A stretch of 64,000 nucleotides of DNA from UMGS1601 sp964617585 (GTDB lineage: Bacteria > Bacillota > Clostridia > Oscillospirales > Ruminococcaceae). A model generated the notes under the pieces. That model saw nothing but the letters and a program-made list of their open reading frames with translations, searched no databases and was not told the origin of the DNA. Of this stretch, positions 33,672 through 42,846 are shown one piece after another. The DNA lies in contig CAZTXS010000003.1 in the NCBI GenBank assembly GCA_964617585.1, positions 1 through 64,000 of the forward strand, written 5' to 3'. The position numbers and the translations under genes are program-made. How positions within the stretch are numbered: the first letter of the stretch is position 1; each line of letters begins with the position of its first letter.

Positions 33672-33680
33672 ATTATATCA
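33672..33680 (-). promoter_or_regulatory. Extended -10 promoter before phoH
   Basis: On the minus strand TGATATAAT is an extended -10 element with a perfect TATAAT; the -35 region is poor. It would serve the phoH-ybeY-dgkA-era-yqzL-recO-mutS2 operon. Confidence 0.5.
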
Positions 33681-33710
33681 TAATAATACAAAAAAATAAA
33701 GTAATTTTAT

Positions 33711-34901
33711 TCATTTTGTCAATAACTCCTTTTCAATCGCGATATTACCGTTTATTTTGTAATTAATCGTTATCGTCATACCCTTTTTGGTTTCCTTTAT
33801 TTCAGTTTCCTTGTTTATAATTTTTTTATCCTGTAATAAGTTCTGTTCATATATTTCTATTTTTTTCATAAGCTTAGCCTTAGCTTCTTTTTTAGAAAGC
33901 TTTACTTTTTCAAAATAATATTTGTCATATGTTTTTTTAGAAAGTCCCACGGGAAGCTTAAATCCTAAAAATGAAAAATAGGATTTATTATCTGTCATAA
34001 TATAGTTTCCTTCTACCTTTTTACCTATGGACAAAGGAATCTCCAGCTCAAAAATTGTCAGGTATCTTCTTATTTTATCATCATCAATAATTATCTCCTG
34101 CTCGTCGGAATAGTTTTGCTCAAAGGTTATGGTTTCGTCGTAGTCCGCCATAATTTCTCCCTTGCAGTGAAACAGCATAAGCTTTGCTTCGTCCTTTTTG
34201 CTCTCATCTACTGCATTTGCTCTGTATTTACCGCTTACCAAAACATCTCCCTTTTTAACCTTTTTACCGACCGGAGTGATAAGCTTTCCTATGTAGACAT
34301 TGACGTCTGTTATCACGGCATCACGGCTTGCCACTAAATTTGTCACAGGACGTGTTTTTGTCATTTCGGGTTCTTCGGTTTTTTCAAGTACATCGACTAC
34401 GAGCGTAGCTCCGTTGTTTCTTATTGTTATCCAAGAGAAATTATCAGAATTCAGCATCATATAGCTTTCAGCTTTTGAAAAATCAATGCCCGGAATAAAG
34501 CTTCCCACAGTAATATTCTGCTGCTTTAAAAGAGCTTTAATTTCATAGTTAAGCTCACTGTTACCTCCGGTAATTTCAATCCTTAAAATAATATTGGAAA
34601 GTATGAAAATAAGAATTATTGTCGCTAAAAGCCCTATCGGTATTCCGTAACGAAATTTATATCTGCATACCTTTGCAAAAAAGCCCTTGGATTTAACAGA
34701 CGTAAGTTCAATTCCCATTTTGCTGCATATAGTTTTAGCCTGCTTAAGCTTTAAAAAAGAAATACATATATGTATCTCGCCTTTTTTTGTTGTAATCTCC
34801 TTAATGGGAATGTTATGTTTTGAAAACTCACTTATAAGTCCGGTAGAATTATCGCTTTTTATTATGAGATTTGTTTTGCCGGTTATAAAATTTAAAGCCA
34901 C
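33711..34901 (-). CDS. yqfD: Sporulation protein YqfD
   Basis: A 396-residue protein with an N-terminal cytoplasmic domain, a membrane helix at about 88-110 (IGLLATIILIFILSNIIL) and a large extracytoplasmic part, as in YqfD, a sigma-E-controlled mother-cell protein. It lies 18 bases after the yqfC-like gene, and the pair precedes phoH exactly as in Bacillus. No terminator is seen between it and phoH. Confidence 0.92.
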   Translation of the reverse strand: MALNFITGKTNLIIKSDNSTGLISEFSKHNIPIKEITTKKGEIHICISFLKLKQAKTICSKMGIELTSVKSKGFFAKVCRYKFRYGIPIGLLATIILIFILSNIILRIEITGGNSELNYEIKALLKQQNITVGSFIPGIDFSKAESYMMLNSDNFSWITIRNNGATLVVDVLEKTEEPEMTKTRPVTNLVASRDAVITDVNVYIGKLITPVGKKVKKGDVLVSGKYRANAVDESKKDEAKLMLFHCKGEIMADYDETITFEQNYSDEQEIIIDDDKIRRYLTIFELEIPLSIGKKVEGNYIMTDNKSYFSFLGFKLPVGLSKKTYDKYYFEKVKLSKKEAKAKLMKKIEIYEQNLLQDKKIINKETEIKETKKGMTITINYKINGNIAIEKELLTK

Positions 34902-34919
34902 TGTATTTCTCCCCTAAAG

Positions 34920-35192
34920 TCATTTAACTGAGTTTTTCTTTTTTTCGTCAATTTCTATTTTGTCAATGCTTCCCGTCACTTCAGCGTAGCCGGAAGAATA
35001 CGACGTAAGCTTTAATCCGTTTCCCCATATGCTGATACTGCAGTCACAGGTTCTTATCATAATCAGCGCTTCGTTACATTCCAGTATCTTTTTGAAGCTT
35101 TCTATTACCACTTTTCGAGTTCCGTAAATGTTTATATTTGAAGCTGTACCCGTCACTTCGCCAAAAAAATTGTTTTTTCTGAAACCTTTCAT
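34920..35192 (-). CDS. yqfC: YabP/YqfC family sporulation protein
   Basis: A 90-residue beta-rich protein with the family core (NIYGTRKVVIESFKKILECNE, ISIWGNGLKLTSYSSGYAEVTG). Its neighbour yqfD and position make it YqfC rather than YabP. CGGAGGG precedes the ATG. It is divergent from the ylbJ-like gene; the 134 bases between them are AT-rich and I cannot identify a convincing promoter in them. Confidence 0.9.
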   Translation of the reverse strand: MKGFRKNNFFGEVTGTASNINIYGTRKVVIESFKKILECNEALIMIRTCDCSISIWGNGLKLTSYSSGYAEVTGSIDKIEIDEKKKNSVK

Positions 35193-35326
35193 TTTGTCCC
35201 TCCGCTTGAATTTATATTACCGAATTTGTAATATATAAAATTATTTCTCATTAATTATATTATTATTTTTTCACACATATACATTTTACATAAATACCAA
35301 ACACATTTTTCAGAGGTAGAATCTAA

Positions 35327-36388
35327 ATGGCTAAATTAAAAAACTATATTATATATTTTCTTATAGTTTTATTCGGAATACTGTCTGTCGTTATGTCCTC
35401 AGAGGTTTCAGATGAGATTGTTATTTCTTTAAAGCGATGTCTGACGGTAATTATTCCCTCCCTGTTTTCATTTCTTGTTTTTTCGGATTTAATTTTAAAA
35501 TCAGGCTTTTATAAAATTATATGCAAACCGTTTTATCTTTTATCAAAGTATGTTTTTAAGCTGGACGGAAATCTGTTTTTTATTTTTCTTTTGGGAAATA
35601 TCTGCGGCTATCCTATAGGATTCAAATTGCTTAATAATTTATATAAGGAAGGTAAAATCAGCAAATTTACGGCGGAAGTCATGTCCTGTTACTGCTATGC
35701 TTCGGGACCTTCGTTTGTGATAGGTTTGGTAGGTATAACGATTTTCTCTTCAAAGACTATAGGTCTGATTATATTTTCAGCAAATTTTCTTGCAAACGCT
35801 GTTATCGCTATAGTTTTAAACCATATTGTGAAAATATCAGCTTCAGAAAAGCCCGAGAGTGATAATACTAAGCTTTCTATTGTTGAGTCGGTTAAAAGTT
35901 CATCAAAAAACTTGTTTGTTATCTGTTCAATGATAATAATGTTTGCGTCAATTATCGGAATTTTAAAGGGCTTGAGCATTTTTGAAAAGCTGCCGTTTAA
36001 TATACTTCCATTTCTTGAAATAACATATGTTGTCGATATGCCTGTCAGTATTGATGTTATTCCGCTGATTTCGGCATTGACATCTTTCGGCGGGATATGC
36101 GTTTTATTTCAGCTATTGTCCTTATCTCAAGGTCTGTCGATTAAATACCTCATTTTATCAAGACTTCCGGCGTGTTTTCTTTCTGCAGTATTCTCAAGAA
36201 TTATGCTTGCTGTTTTTGACGTTCAATATGAAGTTTTAGCAGCACAAACATATATAAGCGGAAAATCAATCGGCTTTACCGATGCGAAAAGCTATCTTCC
36301 CCCTATTCTTCTTGTAATTATGATGTTCATCCTGATTTTAACAAAAGAAAATAGCTTGATAAAAAAACAAAATACCCATCTGCCGTAA
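35327..36388 (+). CDS. ylbJ: YlbJ-like sporulation integral membrane protein
   Basis: A 353-residue polytopic protein with about eight helices and the nucleoside-recognition/Gate motif region (FLLGNICGYPIGFKLLNNLYKEGKIS, CYCYASGPSFVIG). This matches YlbJ, a sigma-E-controlled membrane protein needed for spore cortex formation in Bacillus. It is the only plus-strand gene between 26 and 61 kb. The stop codon lies in the loop of a hairpin that serves the opposing gat operon. Confidence 0.85.
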   Translation: MAKLKNYIIYFLIVLFGILSVVMSSEVSDEIVISLKRCLTVIIPSLFSFLVFSDLILKSGFYKIICKPFYLLSKYVFKLDGNLFFIFLLGNICGYPIGFKLLNNLYKEGKISKFTAEVMSCYCYASGPSFVIGLVGITIFSSKTIGLIIFSANFLANAVIAIVLNHIVKISASEKPESDNTKLSIVESVKSSSKNLFVICSMIIMFASIIGILKGLSIFEKLPFNILPFLEITYVVDMPVSIDVIPLISALTSFGGICVLFQLLSLSQGLSIKYLILSRLPACFLSAVFSRIMLAVFDVQYEVLAAQTYISGKSIGFTDAKSYLPPILLVIMMFILILTKENSLIKKQNTHLP

Positions 36389-36397
36389 CAGATGGGT
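36374..36397 (-). terminator. Terminator of the gat operon, overlapping the ylbJ stop
   Basis: ACCCATCTG (36,374-36,382) and CAGATGGGT (36,389-36,397), 6-base loop. On the minus strand it is followed by ATTTTGTTTTTTT, a good T run. On the plus strand no T run follows. Confidence 0.8.
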
Positions 36398-36463
36398 TAA
36401 TGTGTTATTAATATATTTGTGTTTTCATATTCAGCATAAACCTATTTATATTGCGAATAATTG

Positions 36464-37900
36464 CTATGCTTCAAGCTTTTTAAGTATAATCTCTTTCATC
36501 ATACCCGGATTAGCCTTACCTTTAGAAGCTTTCATGCACTGCCCTACTAAATAACCTAAGGCATTTGTTTTTCCGCCTTTATAATCGCTTACCGACTTTT
36601 CATTGTTCGCAATAACTTCATCAGCAATGGCTTCTAAAGCCGATGAATCCGAAACCTGTGCAAGAGATTTCTCCTTAATGATTTCGTCTATATCCTTGTC
36701 CTCGTTAATAATAATTTCAAAAACGGTTTTTCCTGCGCTGTTTGAAATCTTACCCTCGCCTATCAGCTTTATTATATATAAAAGCTTTTTCGCTGTAAGC
36801 TTTGTGTCGGAAATGTTTTTACCTGTTTCATTGCAATACTTGGCAACATCACTTAAAATCCAATTTGAAACGCTTTTAGCATTGGACGGATTTTCCTTTA
36901 CACATTCGTCAAAAAGCTTGGATTTTTCAATATCTTCGGCAATGAAAGAAGCGTCCTTTTGCGATAATCCAAACTCTTTTACATACCTGACAAGCTTCTT
37001 GTTAGGCAGCTCCGGTATTTCATCTTTAAGCTTTTGAATCCTGTCCTCATCAACAACAATAGTAAGCAAATCAGGTTCAGGGAAGTATCTGTAATCCTGA
37101 GCGTCCTCTTTGCTTCTCATAGACAAGCTTTCGCCTTTTGTGTCATCCCAGCGGCGGGTTTCCTGAACTACCTTTCCTCCTGCTTCGAGAATTTCAATCT
37201 GCCTGTTGACTTCAAAATCAATTCCTCTTACTGCCGCAGAAAAGCTGTTTACATTCTTCATTTCCGAACGTGTTCCTAAAGGTTCGCCCGGCTTATGAAC
37301 CGAAACATTTACATCACATCTTATAGAACCCTCCTGCATTTTGCAGTCGCTGATATTTAAGTATTGCAGAATTGATTTTATTGTTTCGAGATAAGCGTGC
37401 GCCTCCGCAGAGCTTCTCATATCAGGCTCTGAAACAATCTCAATCAGCGGAACTCCGCATCTGTTAAGGTCAACCAGAGAGCCGTCGAATTTATCAGAAT
37501 GAAGAAGCTTACCTGCGTCCTCTTCAATGTGAATTCTGGTAACTCCTATTCTTCTTTCCTCACCGTCAACCAGAATGTCCAGATAACCGTTCTCACAAAG
37601 AGGAACCTCAGCCTGAGAAATCTGATAAGCCTTTGGCAAATCAGGATAAAAATAATTCTTTCTGTCCTGTTTGCAGACGCTGTTTATTGTGCAATTTAAA
37701 GCGTGACCCATCTTAATTGCATAGTCTACAACTTTTTCATTGAGCGTTGGAAGCGCTCCGGGCATACCCATGCATATAGGACAAACCTGAGTATTCACTT
37801 CCAATCCGAAAGCATTTTTGCAGTCGCAATATATTTTAGAATCCGTATTAAGTTCAGCGTGAACTTCAAGACCGATTACAACTTCATAGCCTTTAACCAT
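36464..37900 (-). CDS. gatB: Aspartyl/glutamyl-tRNA amidotransferase subunit B
   Basis: A 478-residue GatB: EVVIGLEVHAELNTDSKIYC at the start, VCPICMGMPGALPTLN and DRKNYFYPDLPKAYQISQ, with a C-terminal YqeY-like tail domain. It activates and amidates Glu-tRNA(Gln) or Asp-tRNA(Asn) with GatA and GatC. It is the last of gatC-gatA-gatB. Confidence 0.97.
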   Translation of the reverse strand: MVKGYEVVIGLEVHAELNTDSKIYCDCKNAFGLEVNTQVCPICMGMPGALPTLNEKVVDYAIKMGHALNCTINSVCKQDRKNYFYPDLPKAYQISQAEVPLCENGYLDILVDGEERRIGVTRIHIEEDAGKLLHSDKFDGSLVDLNRCGVPLIEIVSEPDMRSSAEAHAYLETIKSILQYLNISDCKMQEGSIRCDVNVSVHKPGEPLGTRSEMKNVNSFSAAVRGIDFEVNRQIEILEAGGKVVQETRRWDDTKGESLSMRSKEDAQDYRYFPEPDLLTIVVDEDRIQKLKDEIPELPNKKLVRYVKEFGLSQKDASFIAEDIEKSKLFDECVKENPSNAKSVSNWILSDVAKYCNETGKNISDTKLTAKKLLYIIKLIGEGKISNSAGKTVFEIIINEDKDIDEIIKEKSLAQVSDSSALEAIADEVIANNEKSVSDYKGGKTNALGYLVGQCMKASKGKANPGMMKEIILKKLEA

Positions 37901-37917
37901 ATGCGTCTACCTCCTAA

Positions 37918-39375
37918 TTAAAGCAATGGACTTTTAAAGCCGCCGATAATATTTTCATATGCATCAGCGGTATTAAAAAGAGTCTGCTCACAAAATTTAT
38001 TTCCGATAATCTGAAGTCCTATAGGAAGTCCTTTATCGTCATATCCGCAGGGAATACTGATAGCAGGAAGCCCTGCAATATTTATAGTAACGGTGCATAT
38101 ATCCGTTGCATACATCTTCAAGGGATTATTTATGTTCTCACCTATTTTAAAGGCTGTTGACGGAACTGTAGGAGTGCATATGACGTCAACTTTTTTGAAA
38201 ACCTCGCTGAATTCGGATGAAACCCTTCTCTGAACAAGCTTTGCCTTTTTGTAATATGCATCAAAGAATCCTGAGCTTAACACAAACGTGCCAAGAAGAA
38301 TTCTTCTCTTTACTTCATTACCGAAGCCCTCGGAACGTGTTTTTTCATACATATCAATCAGGCTGTCGAATTCTTTAGCTCTGTATCCGTATTTAACTCC
38401 GTCATATCTGGCCAAATTGGAAGAAGCTTCTGCCGAAGAAATAATGTAATAAGCCGACAACGCATAGTTAGTTGACGGAAGACTTATTTCCTTTACAACA
38501 GCTCCGTTTTTCTCCAACGCTTTTACAGCAGAATAAACTGCGTCTTTTACATTAGTATCTATGCCGTCTCCGAAGTATTCTTTGGGTATACCGATTCTGA
38601 GTCCCTTGACATCAGACTTCAAGTCTGCTAAGTAATCTACACAATCAATGTCAGCCGAAGTAGCGTCATAACGGTCGTGCCCGGAAATAACAGACTGAAG
38701 CATAGCTGCGTCTTTTACGGTTCTTCCAATAGGTCCGATCTGATCAAGTGATGACGCAAACGCAACAAGTCCGAAACGTGATACTCTGCCGTAAGTAGGT
38801 TTAAGTCCGACAACTCCGCAGTAGGACGCAGGCTGACGAATAGAGCCGCCCGTATCCGAGCCCAATGAAACAATTGCTTCACCTGCCGATACAGCCGCAG
38901 CCGAACCGCCTGACGAGCCGCCCGGAATTCTTTCCAAGTCGTATGGGTTTTTAGTTTTCTTGAAGTAAGATGTTTCAGTAGACGAACCCATTGCAAATTC
39001 ATCCATGTTAAGCTTTCCTGTGATAATCATATCAGCGCTGTTGATTTTATCAATTACGGAAGCGTTAAAAGGCGGAACATATTCGCCAAGCATTTTAGAT
39101 GAACAGGTTGTTCTAAGACCTTTGGTTGAAATGTTGTCTTTTATGCCTATTGGTATTCCGGCTAAAGCTGAAAGAGAATCGCCGTTTGAACGCTTAGCGT
39201 CAACCTCCTCAGCCTTATGCAATGCGTTTTCTTTATTCGGTGTAACATAGGCGTCTATCTTATCTTCAACCGCTTCAATTCTTTTGAAAACTGACTTTGT
39301 CAGTTCAACCGAGCTTATCTCTTTATTCTTAAGCATTTGAGATAATTCAAACGCACTTTTTTCATATAAATTCAT
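37918..39375 (-). CDS. gatA: Aspartyl/glutamyl-tRNA amidotransferase subunit A
   Basis: A 485-residue amidase-signature enzyme with the catalytic Ser-cisSer-Lys set: GIPIGIKDNI (lysine), PGGSSGGSAAAVSAG (cis-serine) and SDTGGSIRQPAS (nucleophile). It supplies ammonia from glutamine to GatB. It begins 13 bases after gatC. Confidence 0.97.
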   Translation of the reverse strand: MNLYEKSAFELSQMLKNKEISSVELTKSVFKRIEAVEDKIDAYVTPNKENALHKAEEVDAKRSNGDSLSALAGIPIGIKDNISTKGLRTTCSSKMLGEYVPPFNASVIDKINSADMIITGKLNMDEFAMGSSTETSYFKKTKNPYDLERIPGGSSGGSAAAVSAGEAIVSLGSDTGGSIRQPASYCGVVGLKPTYGRVSRFGLVAFASSLDQIGPIGRTVKDAAMLQSVISGHDRYDATSADIDCVDYLADLKSDVKGLRIGIPKEYFGDGIDTNVKDAVYSAVKALEKNGAVVKEISLPSTNYALSAYYIISSAEASSNLARYDGVKYGYRAKEFDSLIDMYEKTRSEGFGNEVKRRILLGTFVLSSGFFDAYYKKAKLVQRRVSSEFSEVFKKVDVICTPTVPSTAFKIGENINNPLKMYATDICTVTINIAGLPAISIPCGYDDKGLPIGLQIIGNKFCEQTLFNTADAYENIIGGFKSPLL

Positions 39376-39388
39376 TATGGAAACCTCC

Positions 39389-39661
39389 CTATTCTACTGT
39401 TTTAGGAACAACAAGGCAGCCTGCGGTAACATGAGGCGCATTTTTAGTAAGCTCATCTCTTGAATATTTATTTTCTCTAACCTTGTCTTCTCTCAAAGTC
39501 ATTGCATTTTCAGGATTGAGCAAAGGCTCGTCCTTTATATCGTCAGGAAGATTTTCAACCATTTCTACAATTCCCTGCATTTCGTTTTCAAACTGACTTA
39601 GCTCATCTTCATCAATATGAAGTCTTGCAAGCTTTGCAATGTGTTTAATATCAATATTCAT
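39389..39661 (-). CDS. gatC: Aspartyl/glutamyl-tRNA amidotransferase subunit C
   Basis: A 90-residue GatC: IKHIAKLARLHIDEDELSQF at the start, then NLPDDIKDEPLLNPENAMTLREDKV, normal for the linker subunit that wraps around GatA and GatB. Confidence 0.95.
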   Translation of the reverse strand: MNIDIKHIAKLARLHIDEDELSQFENEMQGIVEMVENLPDDIKDEPLLNPENAMTLREDKVRENKYSRDELTKNAPHVTAGCLVVPKTVE

Positions 39662-39694
39662 TTATTTTCCTCCTCAAATAAGAATAAATATTTA

Positions 39695-40027
39695 TTACAA
39701 TTTATCAGCAGGATAATTCTCTATCAAATAAACTTTTGTTTTGAAATATTGCTCAAAAAATTTTATTTTTTCATATATTTCATCAACTGTATATTTTTCA
39801 TTGCTGACAATCCATTTTGTTTCAATGTCATCTTCCCTTACTGCTACAGCTATAACATCGCCGGTATAGTTGGCAATAGGATAATTTATAGTGCTGTCAA
39901 GAATATAAGCATCCTGCTCATGCATATCCCCGCCTATTACCCCTGAAATATATCCATAATTAACTTCATAAGAATGTCCGTGATGAACATATCCTATAGG
40001 TCTGTCAACAGTTACATTAACTTTCAA
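39695..40027 (-). CDS. Inorganic pyrophosphatase-like protein
   Basis: A 110-residue protein with the short pyrophosphatase-like pattern: VDRPIGYVHHGHSYEVNYGYISGVIGGDMHEQDAYIL, then GDVIAVAVREDDIETKWIV. The N-VNYGYI-(P/S)-G and GD-x2-EQD segments correspond to substrate and metal regions of soluble type I pyrophosphatase, but the protein is much shorter than the usual 170 residues. The catalytic role is therefore uncertain. It lies between ligA and gatC in the same transcript. Confidence 0.7.
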   Translation of the reverse strand: MKVNVTVDRPIGYVHHGHSYEVNYGYISGVIGGDMHEQDAYILDSTINYPIANYTGDVIAVAVREDDIETKWIVSNEKYTVDEIYEKIKFFEQYFKTKVYLIENYPADKL

Positions 40028-40032
40028 TGTTC

Positions 40033-42015
40033 TTACTCCTGAATCATATCTAAAAATTCATCTTCTGAAATGATTTTTATACCTAAGCTTTCAGCCCTAA
40101 CCAATTTGCTTCCGGCATCTTCACCGGCTAATACATAATCAGTTTTTTTAGAAACAGAACCGCTTGCCTTTCCTCCGTACTTTTCAATAATCTCTTTAGC
40201 CTCTGAACGTTTCAACGTAGGCAGCGTACCTGTAAGTACGAAAGTTTTTCCTTCAAATCTACTGTCGACCTGAACCTTTTCATAGTAAACATTTACACCG
40301 TATGATTTAAGACGTTCTATAATCTCAAGCCTATGCGGCTCTTTAAATGCCTTTGAAACGCTTTCAGCCATTATATCTCCGAAACCGTCAATTTCTGCAA
40401 TTTCCTTTGCAGAAGCTTCTATAATATTATCCAGACTTCCGAATCTGTCGCAGAGAAGCTTTGCAGAGGCGCTTCCGATATTTCTTATTCCCAAACCGAA
40501 TATCAATTTGTCAAGAGAATTGCTTTTTGATTTTTCTATTGAAGACAGCAAATTGTTTACCGATTTTTCCTTAAAATTGTCCAGCTTTATAAGCTTGTCT
40601 GCGTCGAGCGTATATAAATCGGCAACTGACTGTATTAAACCGTTGTTTATAAGCGTATCGACTATAGCCGGACCTAAGCCGTCTATATTCATAGCTCCTT
40701 TAGAAGCAAAATGCACTATGCTTCGATAAATCTGAGCGGGGCAATTAACGTTAGGACATCTTATAGCGCTTTCGTCAGCTTCTCTTATGAGCTTTGTTCC
40801 GCAATCGGGACAAAATTCAGGAAGTTTAAAGCTGTCCTGATTAACTCCCCGTTTTGAAACTCCCAGAACCTCGGGAATAATATCTCCGGCTTTTCTGACT
40901 TTAACTATATCCCCTATAGATATGTGTTTTTCATCAATAAAGTCCTGATTGTGAAGCGTTGCCCTTGAAACTGAAGTTCCTGCCAAAATTATAGGCTCAA
41001 ATACCGCAACGGGAGTTACAGCGCCTGTTCTTCCGACATTCACTTCAATATTGAGAAGCTTAGTTTCTTTTTCTTCAGGCGGAAACTTATAAGCCACCGC
41101 CCATTTAGGCGTTTTAGCGGTAGATCCCATTTGTTCACGCTGTGCGAAATCATCAACTTTAATAACAACGCCGTCTATATCATAGCTTAGAAAAAATCTG
41201 TTATCACCTATAGAGGTTATTTTTTCACTTACAGCTTTAAAATTATCAGTCTTTTCATATTCGGTAATAACCTTAAATCCTTGATTTTTTAGATAGTCAA
41301 GCGATTCCTTATGAGAAAAAAGCTCTTTTCCCTCAATCTGCTGAACATTGAAGCAGAATATATCAAGCTTTCGCTTTGCGGCAATTTTTGAATCCTTTTG
41401 CCGCAGCGATCCTGCCGCTGCATTTCTAGGGTTTTTAAACGGTTGTTCATCGTTTAATTCCTGTTCCTTGACAAGCGATTCAAAAACCGATTTCGGCATA
41501 TATACCTCGCCTCTTACTTCTAAGTAAGAAATCGGCTCTTTAAGCTTCATCGGAACAGACATTATCGTCTTAATATTTGCCGTGACGTCTTCACCGACAT
41601 AACCGTCGCCCCGTGTAGAACCCCTGATAAAATTTCCGTTTTCATACTCTAAGGAAACGGAAAGACCGTCTATTTTGGGTTCAACACAAAACTCTGCGTG
41701 AGGGTTTATTTCTTTAGTTTTATTTATAAAGCTTTCAACCTGCTCAAAGGAGAATACATCCTGAAGACTCGCCATTTGAACTCTATGCTCAACCTTTTCA
41801 AATATAGAAACAGGTTCGCCTCCGACTCGCTGTGTAGGCGAATCAGAACGCACCAGAGCCGGATATTGCTCTTCGAGCTTTTTAAGCTCCTGCTGCATCA
41901 TATCATAGTCGTAATCATCAATTTCGGGATTATCCTCAACATAGTATTTATGGCTGTGATAATTCAAAGTATCGACAAGCTCGTTAACTCTTTTCTCTGC
42001 TTCATTAATATCCAT
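40033..42015 (-). CDS. ligA: NAD-dependent DNA ligase
   Basis: A 660-residue LigA with the nucleotidyltransferase lysine in VEPKIDGLSVSLEY, an OB-fold, the four-cysteine zinc finger (CPDCGTKL and CPNVNCPAQIY), helix-hairpin-helix repeats (IDGLG, LGIRNIG, IDGFG) and a C-terminal BRCT domain (FEGKTFVLTGTLPTLKRSEA). The ATG follows AAGGAG by six bases; an upstream in-frame ATG at 42,036 has no ribosome site. Confidence 0.96.
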   Translation of the reverse strand: MDINEAEKRVNELVDTLNYHSHKYYVEDNPEIDDYDYDMMQQELKKLEEQYPALVRSDSPTQRVGGEPVSIFEKVEHRVQMASLQDVFSFEQVESFINKTKEINPHAEFCVEPKIDGLSVSLEYENGNFIRGSTRGDGYVGEDVTANIKTIMSVPMKLKEPISYLEVRGEVYMPKSVFESLVKEQELNDEQPFKNPRNAAAGSLRQKDSKIAAKRKLDIFCFNVQQIEGKELFSHKESLDYLKNQGFKVITEYEKTDNFKAVSEKITSIGDNRFFLSYDIDGVVIKVDDFAQREQMGSTAKTPKWAVAYKFPPEEKETKLLNIEVNVGRTGAVTPVAVFEPIILAGTSVSRATLHNQDFIDEKHISIGDIVKVRKAGDIIPEVLGVSKRGVNQDSFKLPEFCPDCGTKLIREADESAIRCPNVNCPAQIYRSIVHFASKGAMNIDGLGPAIVDTLINNGLIQSVADLYTLDADKLIKLDNFKEKSVNNLLSSIEKSKSNSLDKLIFGLGIRNIGSASAKLLCDRFGSLDNIIEASAKEIAEIDGFGDIMAESVSKAFKEPHRLEIIERLKSYGVNVYYEKVQVDSRFEGKTFVLTGTLPTLKRSEAKEIIEKYGGKASGSVSKKTDYVLAGEDAGSKLVRAESLGIKIISEDEFLDMIQE

Positions 42016-42042
42016 AATAATCTCCTTAAAAAACACACTAAT

Positions 42043-42051
42043 AGTATACCA
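42043..42051 (-). promoter_or_regulatory. Extended -10 before ligA
   Basis: On the minus strand TGGTATACT, an extended -10 element, 28 bases from the ligA start codon. No good -35 is seen. Confidence 0.45.
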
Positions 42052-42099
42052 CAGTTTACATTAATAAAGCTAGTAATTTTCATAATATTTCTTAATTTT

Positions 42100-42738
42100 T
42101 TAAGATATTGAAGCATATCTTTCAGGTATTTCTCCCACAATTACCGTTTCAGCAAGCAAAAATTCAGTTTCAACGTTAGATTCATATGTACCGTCAGCGG
42201 CGACTGCCACTATATCCGAGCTGACTTCAATATAAATCTGATGCAATGTTTGATTTATCCCCGCACCGGAAAACGAGCTTTTAATGTTTGTCTTGACGCT
42301 TCCCTCTTTTTCAAAATGAACAGTAATCTCAGGTCCGACTCCGCTGAAAAGGTTAATTCCGGTGACAGTTCCGACAGAGATGTTAAATCCGTTTTTGTCC
42401 TGATTTTCAAAGCCTTTGTTTATTTCGTCTGAAATACTTGTCTTTAAGCTGTTTATCTTTGATGAAGCACAGGATATTGAAGTTATTTCATTATCGGAGT
42501 TTTTGCTGATTTCCACTAAATCGCTGTATGTATAATCCGAGTCTGAAAGAGTGTTTTGTATTGCCTCGTTAATCATATCGGTTGCGCTGTTTTGGCACTT
42601 ATAAATTGCTATATCTCTTAATTTGATTTTAAGCTGATGATTAAGTGAAAAAAGTATTGTAACAACTATGCAAATCAGAACAATTATTACTGAATTGCGT
42701 TTTCTGTTTCGGCTTTTTCTTTTTAGTTTAGCTCTCAA
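42100..42738 (-). CDS. yunB: Sporulation protein YunB
   Basis: A 212-residue protein with a basic N-terminus (RAKLKRKSRNRKRNS), one membrane helix (VIIVLICIVVTILFSL) and an extracytoplasmic domain with ISVGTVTGINLFSGVGPEITV, typical of YunB, a sigma-E-dependent protein of the mother cell. The start is TTG at 42,738, set by GGGAGG 8 bases upstream. A longer frame to 42,816 would begin inside the transketolase terminator hairpin and is rejected. Confidence 0.88.
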   Translation of the reverse strand: MRAKLKRKSRNRKRNSVIIVLICIVVTILFSLNHQLKIKLRDIAIYKCQNSATDMINEAIQNTLSDSDYTYSDLVEISKNSDNEITSISCASSKINSLKTSISDEINKGFENQDKNGFNISVGTVTGINLFSGVGPEITVHFEKEGSVKTNIKSSFSGAGINQTLHQIYIEVSSDIVAVAADGTYESNVETEFLLAETVIVGEIPERYASIS

Positions 42739-42802
42739 GGAACCTTCCTCCCTTCGCGATTGCAGATAACATATTATATTCATTATCACGAAAAGAGTGA
42801 AA

Positions 42803-42831
42803 AAGCTATCAGACATTAAATCTGATAGCTT
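42803..42831 (-). terminator. Terminator after the transketolase genes
   Basis: AAGCTATCAGA (42,803-42,813) and TCTGATAGCTT (42,821-42,831), perfect 11-base arms, followed on the minus strand by TTTTTCAC. Confidence 0.9.
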
Positions 42832-42846
42832 AAATACCTTTACTGT

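Noticed and set aside
42060..42100. dif-like site near ligA (TATTATGAAAATTACT half)
   Set aside because: Only one half resembles a Firmicutes dif arm; the other half does not match.
42739..42816. Longer N-terminus for YunB
   Set aside because: It would begin in the loop of the transketolase terminator, and the good ribosome site points to TTG 42,738.
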